NCBI GenBank assembly: GCA_018056685.1 | Contig: JAGPFC010000012.1 | Coordinates: forward strand, 17,479 to 81,478 | Direction: 5' to 3' | DNA: 64,000 nt | Origin: Smithella sp. | GTDB taxonomy: Bacteria; Desulfobacterota; Syntrophia; Syntrophales; Smithellaceae | In this document: positions 24,832 through 33,010 of the stretch, in pieces | Position numbering within the stretch: the first letter of the stretch is position 1 | How the letters are laid out: each line of letters opens with the position of its first letter | The notes under the pieces: generated by a model | What the model saw: only the letters and a program-made list of their open reading frames with translations | Databases searched by the model: none | Told to the model about the DNA's origin: nothing | Position numbers and translations under genes: made by a program

Positions 24832-25857
24832 ATGTCTGAAGATCAATCTCCCCAACCGGAAGAACGACCCAAAAAGAAGGATCTGTGGGATATTATGCAG
24901 GCGCTGGGGCCGGCGCTGATTGCCGCCACGGTGGCGATTATGGGCTCGGTTTACAGTTATCAGCAGGCGCAGATGACAAAGGCGTCCGAGATGCGCGAGG
25001 TTTATACCAAGATTATGACCGAGCGGGAAAGTTCGGATAACTCCATCCGCGCCAATATGTTCCAGATGCTCTTTACGGCGATGTTCAGTAAAGATATTAC
25101 ATCCACCAACAATCCTGATAATATCCGTCTCATCAAACAGCGGGTGATGTTTCTGGATGTGCTTTCGCGAAATTTCGATACGGTGGATATCAAGCCTCTT
25201 TTTGAGGAACTGGACAGTGATTTGACTGCTAAAATATATGACGATCAGTCCTATTCCGATTCATCTCAGAAAGATTATTTTGCGATGCGTTCCGAACTGC
25301 GACGTATCGGCAGAAATCTTTCCATCAAGCAGTTAAACGCGCTGGCGTCACTGCCGGGCACCGTGGTCAAAAGTATTACGCTGATGGAAGACAAAGAAGG
25401 CAATCTGCAGGTCATCCAGGATGAAAACGTCGCCAACGGCAACGGTGATTTGATTCCGGTGGAAATTAAAGCGCAAAGTATTGATGACGGCAAGGTGGAA
25501 ATCACGCTGGAGTATCAGAAAACCAAAGCTTCCGATCAGGGCTTTAAGGCGCCCTCCTTTCTGATTACATTTTACGATATGCCCTATATCGATAACAGTA
25601 TCATCGATAAAGATATGCGCGTGGGCGTTGTCCTGACCAAGTACGTTGCGACGAAGGATTTAAATGTTTTCCGTGACCGTCTCGATAAACGGCTGATTAA
25701 GGATTACGAAGACCTTAAGGCCGGTGGCATTATAAAATATGCGGAACTCCGGTTGATCAAATTTCCGGCTAAATATACAGGACACCGTGACCGTCCGTAT
25801 TTGCAGGATATTCTGCAGGAACTCGTGGAAGATGGAAATCGTAAGAATAGTAAGTGA
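24832..25857 (+). CDS. Hypothetical protein with one membrane helix
   Basis: The product has 341 residues. An acidic-basic tail (MSEDQSPQPEERPKKKD) precedes one membrane helix (about 24-42, ALIAATVAIMGSVYSY), then a long helical region (about 45-140) and a mixed alpha/beta C-terminal half (about 175-335) with DNSIIDKDMRVGVVLTKYV. The orientation is probably N-in with a large periplasmic domain. No enzyme motif is recognised. It follows the Cna-B-like gene by 23 bases with TCAGGAGATT as ribosome site. I do not recognise the family. Confidence 0.62.
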   Translation: MSEDQSPQPEERPKKKDLWDIMQALGPALIAATVAIMGSVYSYQQAQMTKASEMREVYTKIMTERESSDNSIRANMFQMLFTAMFSKDITSTNNPDNIRLIKQRVMFLDVLSRNFDTVDIKPLFEELDSDLTAKIYDDQSYSDSSQKDYFAMRSELRRIGRNLSIKQLNALASLPGTVVKSITLMEDKEGNLQVIQDENVANGNGDLIPVEIKAQSIDDGKVEITLEYQKTKASDQGFKAPSFLITFYDMPYIDNSIIDKDMRVGVVLTKYVATKDLNVFRDRLDKRLIKDYEDLKAGGIIKYAELRLIKFPAKYTGHRDRPYLQDILQELVEDGNRKNSK

Positions 25858-25934
25858 AGAGTTTGATGATGAAAAAATGTATTAAAAACAGACAAACCGA
25901 TTGCAACGTTTCCGGTTATAAGGAGGATTGACTG

Positions 25935-26873
25935 ATGTTGAAAAAGATAAGAATTTTATTGTTTGTCATATCTGTTTTTGCCGTTTCGGCGTGTGTGCCT
26001 GTACCGGTGCCGGTCGATACAACCTCACCCGGCTATGAAGGCACATATGGCTATGGTGATCAGTACGGTTACGATGACTATGGTTATGGTTATGATGATT
26101 ATGTGGATGTTCCGATAGTCTATGGTGAACCCGTTTACTATCCACCACCGATATCCGTGACATTTGCCTTCGACTATTTCACCTATGAGATAGACAACGG
26201 ATATGTGGATATTGTTTTCTGGAAAGGTGGCCATCGCCATCATCGTGAACGGTGGTATGATCATGGAAGAAGAATTTCGACGCAGGACATCAGATCAAAC
26301 AGACCGAATTACAGGGTTCGCGGTCCGGAATTCTTTGAACATCGTAAAAAATTAGAGAAGAATCATCATATTGTGCACCCCGACACCTACTATAAACTGG
26401 AACGCCGCAAGCAGAAAGAGATACAGAAGGAGCAGGAAAAGCGCTTCAGACAGGAACAGGAAATGCGAGAACAGCAGGAGAAGCTGAGACAGAAAGAGGA
26501 ACGCTTAAGATACGAACAGGAACTGCAAGAACAGAAGTATCGACAAAAGGAGCAGAATGAACGTTATAGACAGGAGCAGGAAAGGCTCAAACATCAGGAG
26601 AAGCTGAGACAGAAAGAGGATCGCTCGAGGCAGGAACAGGAATTGCGTGCACAAAAGTATCGACTCAAGGAGCAGGAAGAACGTGATAAACTGGAAATGA
26701 AAAATCGGGCGCAGGAAGAAAAGCTAAGACAAAAAGAAGAACGCTTCAGGCAGCAGCATGAAAAACGAGAGCAGAAAGAGAAAGAAAAAAAGATGAAGGA
26801 ATATTTGAAAAAAGATGAAAAAGGAAAGATGGATAGAGATGAAGTCAATCAGCATATTCCACCTGTCTATTAA
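25935..26873 (+). CDS. Lipoprotein with aromatic/Gly repeat and long charged coiled coil
   Basis: A 312-residue lipoprotein: lipobox VSAC with Cys at about 20. A Tyr/Asp/Gly-rich stretch (about 33-58) with repeats such as YGYDDYG follows, then a folded section (about 60-120), and from about 150 to the end a highly charged Q/E/R/K coiled coil with an imperfect repeat of about 40 residues. The unit KLRQKEERxRxEQELxEQKYRxKEQ recurs, and the DNA also repeats (for example near 26477 and 26597). Such proteins are often envelope spacers or anchoring proteins. AAGGAGG precedes the ATG. Low-complexity content makes family assignment unreliable. Confidence 0.65.
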   Translation: MLKKIRILLFVISVFAVSACVPVPVPVDTTSPGYEGTYGYGDQYGYDDYGYGYDDYVDVPIVYGEPVYYPPPISVTFAFDYFTYEIDNGYVDIVFWKGGHRHHRERWYDHGRRISTQDIRSNRPNYRVRGPEFFEHRKKLEKNHHIVHPDTYYKLERRKQKEIQKEQEKRFRQEQEMREQQEKLRQKEERLRYEQELQEQKYRQKEQNERYRQEQERLKHQEKLRQKEDRSRQEQELRAQKYRLKEQEERDKLEMKNRAQEEKLRQKEERFRQQHEKREQKEKEKKMKEYLKKDEKGKMDRDEVNQHIPPVY

Positions 26874-26923
26874 AGCATAGGATTGAAAATAAGCAGAACA
26901 CTCAGTGTAAACGTTATTTAGAA

Positions 26924-26958
26924 AAAACGGCATTCTGGAAATTTCAGGATGCCGTTTT
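26924..26958. terminator. Bidirectional rho-independent terminator
   Basis: A 14-bp stem (one wobble) AAAACGGCATTCTG (26924-26937) with CAGGATGCCGTTTT (26945-26958) and a 7-base loop lies between convergent genes. A runs on one side and T runs on the other serve both directions. Confidence 0.9.
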
Positions 26959-26963
26959 CTTGA

Positions 26964-27155
26964 TTAATCGGTTTTTTTCAACGTATAGCGACATCCATCC
27001 TGCAAGGCTCCGTCTAAACCGACTTCGTTGCCCCATTCATCAAAAACCCTGCTTCCTTTTTCAATGTCCTGAAAAAGATCGGCCTGAATTAAAGCATCGC
27101 GGATTTTCATGCCGGTGATAAGATCGAGTGGTTGTTCATTCAGCCAGATGCGCAT
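26964..27155 (-). CDS. Small ubiquitin-fold-like protein
   Basis: A 63-residue protein (IWLNEQPLDLITGMKIRDAL, then SRVFDEWGNEVGLDGAL and CRYTLKKTD). The strand-strand-helix opening with an IRDAL helix and a closing strand fits a beta-grasp fold like ThiS/MoaD, but it lacks a C-terminal Gly-Gly, so sulfur carriage is unlikely. It follows the nucleotidase gene directly (2-base gap) and ends near the shared terminator, so it is in the same operon. GAAATAA precedes the ATG. Family not recognised with certainty. Confidence 0.55.
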   Translation of the reverse strand: MRIWLNEQPLDLITGMKIRDALIQADLFQDIEKGSRVFDEWGNEVGLDGALQDGCRYTLKKTD

Positions 27156-27157
27156 AT

Positions 27158-28684
27158 TTATTTCTCCTTCTGGATTCGGCCTTCCACTTTCGCGGAAATC
27201 ATTTTTTCCCCTTTGATGTAATCACTGACCATGTCACGGATGTCCCGGCCGGAGTCAAACAGGATAACCCGGCTGCTCTGGGCCGAATCCTTATCTTTAT
27301 TTTCCATGATCTTTTTGAAAATGGTATATCCATCACCACCGGCAGCTAAAAAATCATTCGTGACGAGTGTATAATAAGCATCCATAAGCAGATCGTGATT
27401 GCCGATTTTTATACCGGTAACTTTTCGACCGGCAGGATGAGCCGGATTGAAGGAAACGGTAATGCCGGATACCTGAGGAAACCGACCTCCCGTTTGATCC
27501 GGATCGGAGACACCGTATTCGAATATATCTTTGATGTCCTGTCCGCTGACCTTCAGGATGACCGGATGATTGGTGAAAGGCAGAACCGCGAACAGATCCT
27601 TCATCCGGATGTCGCCTTTTAAGATATCGGACCGGATGCCCCCGCCGTTCAGGATGGCCAGATCAGCTTTGGTTTCTTCTCTAAGAATATCAGCAATCAG
27701 ATTTCCTAAATTGGTTTCCTGAAATCTTGAATTTTTTCCCTGGAGATCTACCAGCGCTATACCCATGACTTCACCTAAAATGGCGTCGGTTTGCTTTTGA
27801 TAACCGTTGACGATTTCCAGTATCAACGGAGCCACTTTATTTTTATCCGGTTTTATTAAAGACAATCGGCCATCATAGTGAAGAATTTTTTTATCCTGAA
27901 TGGTTAAATCCAGGACACCCAGAACTTTGCCATGTTCCCAGGCCTGCACAATGAGCGTATCTTCAATTTTCATCGGTTTTTCAACCCGGGTGTGGGAATG
28001 ACCGCCAACGATCAGATCAATGCCTGTGACTGTTTTGGCCAGTTGAACATCAGCCGGTAAACCGAGATGCGAAAGGACAATCACCAAATCAGACTGGTTG
28101 CGTAATTCGTTTATGGTTCTTTTAGCTGTTTCTGTTGCCGGCAAAAATTTCAGACCCTTGACGTTTTTGGGATGGGTTGTTACCGGAGTATCTTCGGTGG
28201 TTAGTCCGATTATGGCAACCTTTAATCCGGCTATTTCTTTTATCACATATGATTGTATACCGGTTAACCCCTGAATATTGGCGGCCAGAAAGGGAAAGCG
28301 GGCATCATGAATTCTTTTTTGAAGCACATCCTGTCCGTAGTCGAATTCATGATTACCCGTTGTCATGGCAGAAAATTCCATCCGGTTCATGATTTCAATG
28401 GTCGATTTTCCTTCGAAAAGATTTGCCCAGGGATTACCCTGAAGCATATCCCCCGCCGCTAGCAGCAGCGCCGGGCGATCTTGCCGCAGGCGATTGGCTT
28501 CTGCGGCAAGAAAAGCGATACCACCCAGTTTTTCCTGATTGCCCGCGGTCTGATGAGGTGCGGCAAAACCGTGAAAGTCATTCAGATAAAGAATGCGCAA
28601 ATCGACAGATTGGGCTGAGCAGACGTGTTGCAATACAAAAATGGAGAAAATGATATTCAATATAAAAATCAAAATCTGTTTCAT
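27158..28684 (-). CDS. Bifunctional metallophosphatase/5'-nucleotidase (UshA family), exported
   Basis: The product has 508 residues. A signal peptide (about 1-24, ending CSAQ) is followed by a calcineurin-like metallophosphoesterase domain with NDFHG, AGDMLQG, TTGNHEFDYG, VLSHLG and GGHSHT. The C-terminal nucleotidase domain (about 300-505) has FQETNLGNLIADIL and NGGGIRSDI. Such periplasmic enzymes hydrolyse nucleotides or UDP-sugars to salvage phosphate and nucleosides. AACGAGG is the ribosome site before ATG 28684. A 63-residue beta-grasp-like gene is directly downstream. Confidence 0.9.
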   Translation of the reverse strand: MKQILIFILNIIFSIFVLQHVCSAQSVDLRILYLNDFHGFAAPHQTAGNQEKLGGIAFLAAEANRLRQDRPALLLAAGDMLQGNPWANLFEGKSTIEIMNRMEFSAMTTGNHEFDYGQDVLQKRIHDARFPFLAANIQGLTGIQSYVIKEIAGLKVAIIGLTTEDTPVTTHPKNVKGLKFLPATETAKRTINELRNQSDLVIVLSHLGLPADVQLAKTVTGIDLIVGGHSHTRVEKPMKIEDTLIVQAWEHGKVLGVLDLTIQDKKILHYDGRLSLIKPDKNKVAPLILEIVNGYQKQTDAILGEVMGIALVDLQGKNSRFQETNLGNLIADILREETKADLAILNGGGIRSDILKGDIRMKDLFAVLPFTNHPVILKVSGQDIKDIFEYGVSDPDQTGGRFPQVSGITVSFNPAHPAGRKVTGIKIGNHDLLMDAYYTLVTNDFLAAGGDGYTIFKKIMENKDKDSAQSSRVILFDSGRDIRDMVSDYIKGEKMISAKVEGRIQKEK

Positions 28685-28832
28685 TCAGGCCTCGTTGTGA
28701 TTTTTAAATTCACGGATACTATAATACACAGCGTCCGGGAATGCCAGTGTTGTTTCGGCAGGCAATCGCGTCATGGATATCACGTCTGAAAAAAATGATT
28801 GTCGGAAAATTATGAAATTTTATAAACTGAAT

Positions 28833-28861
28833 TTGACTAATGAAAAAAAATTATGTAAAAT
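28833..28861 (+). promoter_or_regulatory. Promoter of the D,D-peptidase gene
   Basis: TTGACT (28833-28838), 17 bases and TAAAAT (28856-28861) are followed by the start at 28919. The surrounding 230-base gap (28685-28918) is AT rich and otherwise shows nothing. Confidence 0.6.
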
Positions 28862-28918
28862 AACTTCAAATTTCAATGATTAAAATGTTGATTCATTTTT
28901 TAACATAACGGAGAAATA

Positions 28919-29911
28919 ATGGGGAGTAAGTACAATAAGACTTTTTTAATCGTAATATTATGCATGGCTATTTTGTTGTTTCCTCTATCCAACGGCTTTT
29001 CAAAATCCACAAAAAAATCATCTCATCATCGAAAACAATATAAAAAACATTTCGTTGTTCATCAAAAAAAACATACAACGGTTCATCAAAAGAAACAGGC
29101 GAGTATTCGTCACAAGAAACACGCAAGTGTTCATCATAAAACAAATACCGGTAATCTTATTTTAGGATCGGCTGTAGCTTTAGTGGAAGATCAGCGAACC
29201 GGTGAATTTTTGATTCAAAAAAAGGTCCGGGCCGTATTGCCGATAGCATCCATAACAAAACTGATGACGGCCATGGTGATACTTGATGCCAACGTGAATC
29301 TGGAAGAATCATTGAGGATAGAGGAACAGGATATTGATACGCTTCTGCATTCCCGTTCCCGTATTCCTGTCGGTACGTTTCTGACGCGCAGAGAAGCGTT
29401 GCTGCTGGCTTTGATGTCTTCCGATAATCGTTGTGCGCATGCTCTGGGCAGAACTTATCCGGGCGGTTTTCAAGCATGTGTCGAGGCAATGAATAAAAAA
29501 GCACGTTCGCTGGGTCTTTTCGATACGCACTTTCAGGATACTTCCGGCCTCTCCAGCGGTAATGTATCGTCGGCCAGCGACCTGGCACGTTTAGTTAATA
29601 AAGCATATCATTACGGTCTTATTTGCGAATTTACGACTTGCAAGAAAGCTGTTATCAATACAGGCTGGCGGACATTGGAATTTCATAATACCAATCAACT
29701 GGTCAAGAATTCCCGATGGCAGATAGGCCTTTCCAAGACCGGATACACGGATGATGCCGGCCGTTGTCTGGTGATGCAGGCGAATGTAGCGGAGCGACCT
29801 TTGCTGATCGTGTTGCTTGATTCACAGGGAAAAATGACGCGAATTGGAGATGCCAATCGCATCAAGCGCTGGCTGGAATCTAAAATGACTTTACAGTCGA
29901 CGCGAGGATAA
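28919..29911 (+). CDS. D-alanyl-D-alanine carboxypeptidase/endopeptidase (S11, PbpG-like)
   Basis: A 330-residue S11 penicillin-binding-type hydrolase. After a signal peptide (about 9-30) comes a striking basic His/Lys region (about 32-75) with imperfect repeats such as VHQKKH and RHKKHASVHHK. The catalytic domain has SITKLM (S-x-x-K), SSDNRC (S-x-N) and SKTGYTDDAGR (K-T-G). It trims cross-links or stem peptides in the periplasm. The ATG has ATAACGGAGAAATAA before it. The His-Lys tail is unusual for the family and may bind the negatively charged wall or metal. A terminator follows at 29918. Confidence 0.88.
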   Translation: MGSKYNKTFLIVILCMAILLFPLSNGFSKSTKKSSHHRKQYKKHFVVHQKKHTTVHQKKQASIRHKKHASVHHKTNTGNLILGSAVALVEDQRTGEFLIQKKVRAVLPIASITKLMTAMVILDANVNLEESLRIEEQDIDTLLHSRSRIPVGTFLTRREALLLALMSSDNRCAHALGRTYPGGFQACVEAMNKKARSLGLFDTHFQDTSGLSSGNVSSASDLARLVNKAYHYGLICEFTTCKKAVINTGWRTLEFHNTNQLVKNSRWQIGLSKTGYTDDAGRCLVMQANVAERPLLIVLLDSQGKMTRIGDANRIKRWLESKMTLQSTRG

Positions 29912-29917
29912 AAAAAT

Positions 29918-29948
29918 TATCGGAAGAAAATCGTTTCCCGATATTTTT
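29918..29948 (+). terminator. Rho-independent terminator after the D,D-peptidase gene
   Basis: TATCGG (29918-29923) and GAAA (29926-29929) pair with TTTC (29934-29937) and CCGATA (29938-29943) around an ATCG tetraloop, with an AA bulge. TTTTT follows. Confidence 0.7.
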
Positions 29949-30020
29949 AAATCGGTATCAATAAAAATCACGTCTGATTTCATCCAGCCGTTCGGCATGT
30001 TTCAAGACGGCGCAACTGTT

Positions 30021-30908
30021 TTATGATTTAGCCGTTTTACCGTAAGAATTTTTTTCAGGAACTTTGTCGCGCCCTTTTTCACCGATGACAATTTTGGCGC
30101 CGGGAGCTTCACGGCGGGAATAAATAATTAATGTGCGTACCATTCTCTTGTTAAATTTTCCTTTCTCTGACTCATCCAGCAGAAAATCTATTGCCGCCCG
30201 GAGCGAGTAGGGTCTGCTTCTGTAAGGGCGGTCAGATATCAACGCATCCAGCGTGTCAACGACACCGATCAACTGAGCATACTTGTTTATTCTCTTAATT
30301 CCAAGTGGATAGCCGGAACCGTCGAGCCTTTCGTGATGCTGATAAGAAGAAAAATCAAAATTTTGATGACTGCTGCCAAAGTAGTAATGCAGGAGTATGT
30401 ATCCTATCAATGGATGCGTGCTGAGTATTTTTCTTTCTTGAATCGTCAAAGGCGTTTTCTTGTCCAGGATGTTGTTGGGAATACGTGATTTGCCGAGATC
30501 GTGAAAAAGGCTCAGAATGATGGCCATTTCCGTTTCAAAAACATACCTGATTGATCGATCCAGTGATAGCTTGGCTGTAACAATGGCGATGATTAAAATG
30601 TGATGATAGGTATAGGGCGATTTTTTTTTCATGAAAGCGAGTTCCAGAAATATATTCTCAGGAATTTTTAGACGCTTGATGGCCTGAATGACCTTTTTGC
30701 TGATTTCCGGTGGGTATAAAATATTGACATAACGCTGATCCTGAAACGTCTGGATTAAATCTTTCATCAGCCAGGTATCTTTTATCGGCTTGTAAGCTTG
30801 TTTTCCCGATAATGACGCGATATGCTTCAACGTATTGCGGTGAATGACCTCACCGGCTTTGACCAGCAGTGTTTTATCGATGGCGTATAAATCATTTTCC
30901 AGTTGCAT
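30021..30908 (-). CDS. HD-GYP domain protein
   Basis: A 295-residue protein. A short N-terminal region is followed by an HD-GYP-type phosphohydrolase domain (about 95-270) with YHHILIIAI, HDLGKSRIPNNIL, LSTHPLIGY, HHERLDGSGYP and VVDTLDALISDRPYR. All key HD and GYP residues are visible, so cyclic di-GMP hydrolysis is likely. No receiver or membrane domain is present. It has a near-consensus promoter on its own strand. It is transcribed towards the D,D-peptidase gene and has no operon partner. Confidence 0.88.
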   Translation of the reverse strand: MQLENDLYAIDKTLLVKAGEVIHRNTLKHIASLSGKQAYKPIKDTWLMKDLIQTFQDQRYVNILYPPEISKKVIQAIKRLKIPENIFLELAFMKKKSPYTYHHILIIAIVTAKLSLDRSIRYVFETEMAIILSLFHDLGKSRIPNNILDKKTPLTIQERKILSTHPLIGYILLHYYFGSSHQNFDFSSYQHHERLDGSGYPLGIKRINKYAQLIGVVDTLDALISDRPYRSRPYSLRAAIDFLLDESEKGKFNKRMVRTLIIYSRREAPGAKIVIGEKGRDKVPEKNSYGKTAKS

Positions 30909-30927
30909 AGATTAATCCGTTCGCTAT

Positions 30928-30956
30928 TTTATATTTTATTTGTGCTTTTCTGTCAA
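30928..30956 (-). promoter_or_regulatory. Promoter of the HD-GYP gene
   Basis: On the minus strand TTGACA (30956-30951), 17 bases and TATAAA (30933-30928), about 20 bases before the ATG at 30908. Confidence 0.75.
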
Positions 30957-31112
30957 ATATTATGCTTCTGTTTTTGTTACATATTCAGAAACAAAAAATT
31001 GATTTTCTGGCTCGAGAAAAGTATAAGGCTAGGCAGTCGTAAGTTTTGTGTAGTATGATGACGTCGGAAAATGCTTCTACGGCTATGGTGGGAATCATAA
31101 AGGGGGAATGAG

Positions 31113-32474
31113 ATGAGTGGTCTAAAAAATCATCGGGAACATTGGGCGAGTCGCGTCGGATTTATTCTGGCGGCGGCAGGATCAGCCATAGGGCTGGGCA
31201 ATATCTGGCGCTTCCCCTACATGACAGGAGAAAACGGCGGAGCAGCGTTTATTGTGATTTATCTGATGGCCGTATTTTTACTTGGGTATCCTCTGATGGT
31301 CAATGAAACGGTATTGGGTCGTGCTTCCCAGCGCGATCCCGTTGGCGCGTTCAAGGCGCTCGCTCCGAAAAGTCCCTGGTGGCTGGTCGGCGCACTGGGC
31401 GTTTTTACCGGATTCATTATTCTCTCTTATTATATTGTCGTGGCGGGCTGGTCGCTTGCATATATTTACAAAGTCGTTATCGCGGTCGGCACCCCCGGGA
31501 TCAACCATGAAGCCGTTTTTAAAGGTCACATTACCAGCCTCTGGGAGCCCATTATCTGGGCGGCTGTCTTTATGATCCTGACCATCGGCATTATTGCCGC
31601 CGGCGTGGTCAACGGCATCCAGCGCTGGTCGTTGATTCTCATGCCCATCTTATTCCTGATCATGATCGTTTTGATTATACGATCTGTTACTCTGCCCGGC
31701 GCTTCAGCCGGTCTTGCTTATTACCTGAATCCTGATTTCAGTGAGGTTTCCGCGCGGACCGTCCTGGCTGCACTGTCTCAAGCGTTTTTCTCTCTCAGTC
31801 TGGGCATGGGAGTTTTCATTACCTACGGAAGTTATCTCAAAGATCATGATGAAATTCCGTCCAGTACCGCGTGGGTGGTCGGATTGGACACCATGGTTGC
31901 GCTCATGGCGGGCTTCGCCATTTTTCCCGCTGTTTTTGCTTTAGGATTTCAACCGGGCGCGGGTCCTGGTCTTGTTTTCATCACATTGCCGGCTGTGTTT
32001 GCGCAAATGCCTCTGGGTTTATTTTTCGGTATTTTATTTTTCATTTTATTGGCCATTGCGGCTTTAACGTCGTCAATATCTCTTCTGGAAGTGGTAACGG
32101 CCTGGCTGATTGATGAAAAGGGCTGGCCGAGAAAAAAAGCGGCGACACTCATGGGACTGATCATGTTCATTGTTGGTCTTCCGGCCGCTCTGGGATACAA
32201 TGTCCTCAGCGGTGTTTCCTTTCCGGGGCTCGGCACGGATATTCTGGATACGTATGACTGGTTTGCCAATTCCGTTTTCCTGCCGGTTGGTGGTTTTTTT
32301 GCGGCGATTTTTACCGGGTATGTCTGGGGCACGGATCAAGCTATCGCTGAAGCGAACAGAGGGAAAACGGGTTTGTCGGTGGGCAAATTGTGGCGCGTTC
32401 TTATCCGGTATGTTGTTCCGCTGTTGATTGCCGGCATTATGATCATGGGAATTTATGATTCCTTTGTTAAATGA
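31113..32474 (+). CDS. Sodium-dependent transporter (neurotransmitter:sodium symporter family)
   Basis: A 453-residue membrane protein of the NSS family. The N-terminal signature (RVGFILAAAGSAIGLGNIWRFPY with ENGGAAF) contains the unwound first helix that binds substrate and Na+. About eleven membrane helices are visible, and the C-terminal stretch of the family is complete. Bacterial members import amino acids with Na+. Substrate is not predictable from sequence. A typical GGGGGAATGAG stands before ATG 31113. It is transcribed alone, ending at a hairpin shared with the convergent biotin-domain gene. Confidence 0.88.
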   Translation: MSGLKNHREHWASRVGFILAAAGSAIGLGNIWRFPYMTGENGGAAFIVIYLMAVFLLGYPLMVNETVLGRASQRDPVGAFKALAPKSPWWLVGALGVFTGFIILSYYIVVAGWSLAYIYKVVIAVGTPGINHEAVFKGHITSLWEPIIWAAVFMILTIGIIAAGVVNGIQRWSLILMPILFLIMIVLIIRSVTLPGASAGLAYYLNPDFSEVSARTVLAALSQAFFSLSLGMGVFITYGSYLKDHDEIPSSTAWVVGLDTMVALMAGFAIFPAVFALGFQPGAGPGLVFITLPAVFAQMPLGLFFGILFFILLAIAALTSSISLLEVVTAWLIDEKGWPRKKAATLMGLIMFIVGLPAALGYNVLSGVSFPGLGTDILDTYDWFANSVFLPVGGFFAAIFTGYVWGTDQAIAEANRGKTGLSVGKLWRVLIRYVVPLLIAGIMIMGIYDSFVK

Positions 32475-32524
32475 AAACGTTTATCAGGAAAGCATCCTCA
32501 CCATAAGAAAACGAAAGATAAAAT

Positions 32525-32562
32525 TTGGAGGAGGAAGAAATGATGCTCATTTCTTCCTCCAA
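32525..32562. terminator. Hairpin between convergent genes, likely terminator
   Basis: A long stem TTGGAGG-(GGA bulge)-AAGAAATGA (32525-32543) with TCATTTCTTCCTCCAA (32547-32562) and a 3-base loop. T runs are weak, but the position between convergent genes suggests termination. Confidence 0.6.
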
Positions 32563-32570
32563 TTCGATGT

Positions 32571-32786
32571 TTATTCGAGAACGATAAGGATTTGATCCGT
32601 TTTAACGGAATCGCCTTCTTTAACTTTTATTTCCTTTACCGTTCCACCGTCGGAAGCATAAACCGGAATTTCCATTTTCATGGCGTCCATGATGATGACT
32701 TCATCATCGGCATTAATCTTGTCTCCGGTATGCACAGCAATGCTGATGATTTTACCGGTCATGGGGGCTTTGATTTCCGTACTCAT
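32571..32786 (-). CDS. Biotin/lipoyl carrier domain protein
   Basis: A 71-residue protein that consists of one biotin carboxyl carrier-type domain. The attachment site DAMKMEIPV is at about 34-42 with a flanking ITSIA-like strand and a closing DQILIVLE. The Lys would be biotinylated and accept CO2 in a decarboxylase or carboxylase complex. AAGGAG lies before ATG 32786; TTG 32795 is in frame but less likely. No biotin carboxylase or transcarboxylase gene is in the window, so its partner is encoded elsewhere. It is convergent with the NSS transporter. Confidence 0.85.
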   Translation of the reverse strand: MSTEIKAPMTGKIISIAVHTGDKINADDEVIIMDAMKMEIPVYASDGGTVKEIKVKEGDSVKTDQILIVLE

Positions 32787-32954
32787 TGTTATCAATCTCC
32801 TTTTTCACGTCAAATGATTTATCAGCGGTCAAATCGCTTGATGATAAAATTTGATTCTGTAAATACCCAATTTGCAGGATAAGGTCAATATAATTGTAGC
32901 GGCTCATAAATTCTTATAATTGGTAAGAATATGTCATAATTTAAGAAAATTTTC

Positions 32955-32983
32955 TTGAAATCTGCAGGTATATTGTTTATTAA
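32955..32983 (+). promoter_or_regulatory. Promoter of tungstate-regulator gene with palindromes
   Basis: TTGAAA (32955-32960), 17 bases and TATTAA (32978-32983). A palindrome AAGAAAATTTTCTT (32943-32956) overlaps the -35 box and ATTCTTA-N7-TAAGAAT (32910-32930) lies upstream. These could be regulator binding sites. Confidence 0.5.
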
Positions 32984-33010
32984 GTCACACATAATGATCA
33001 GGGGGAATCT

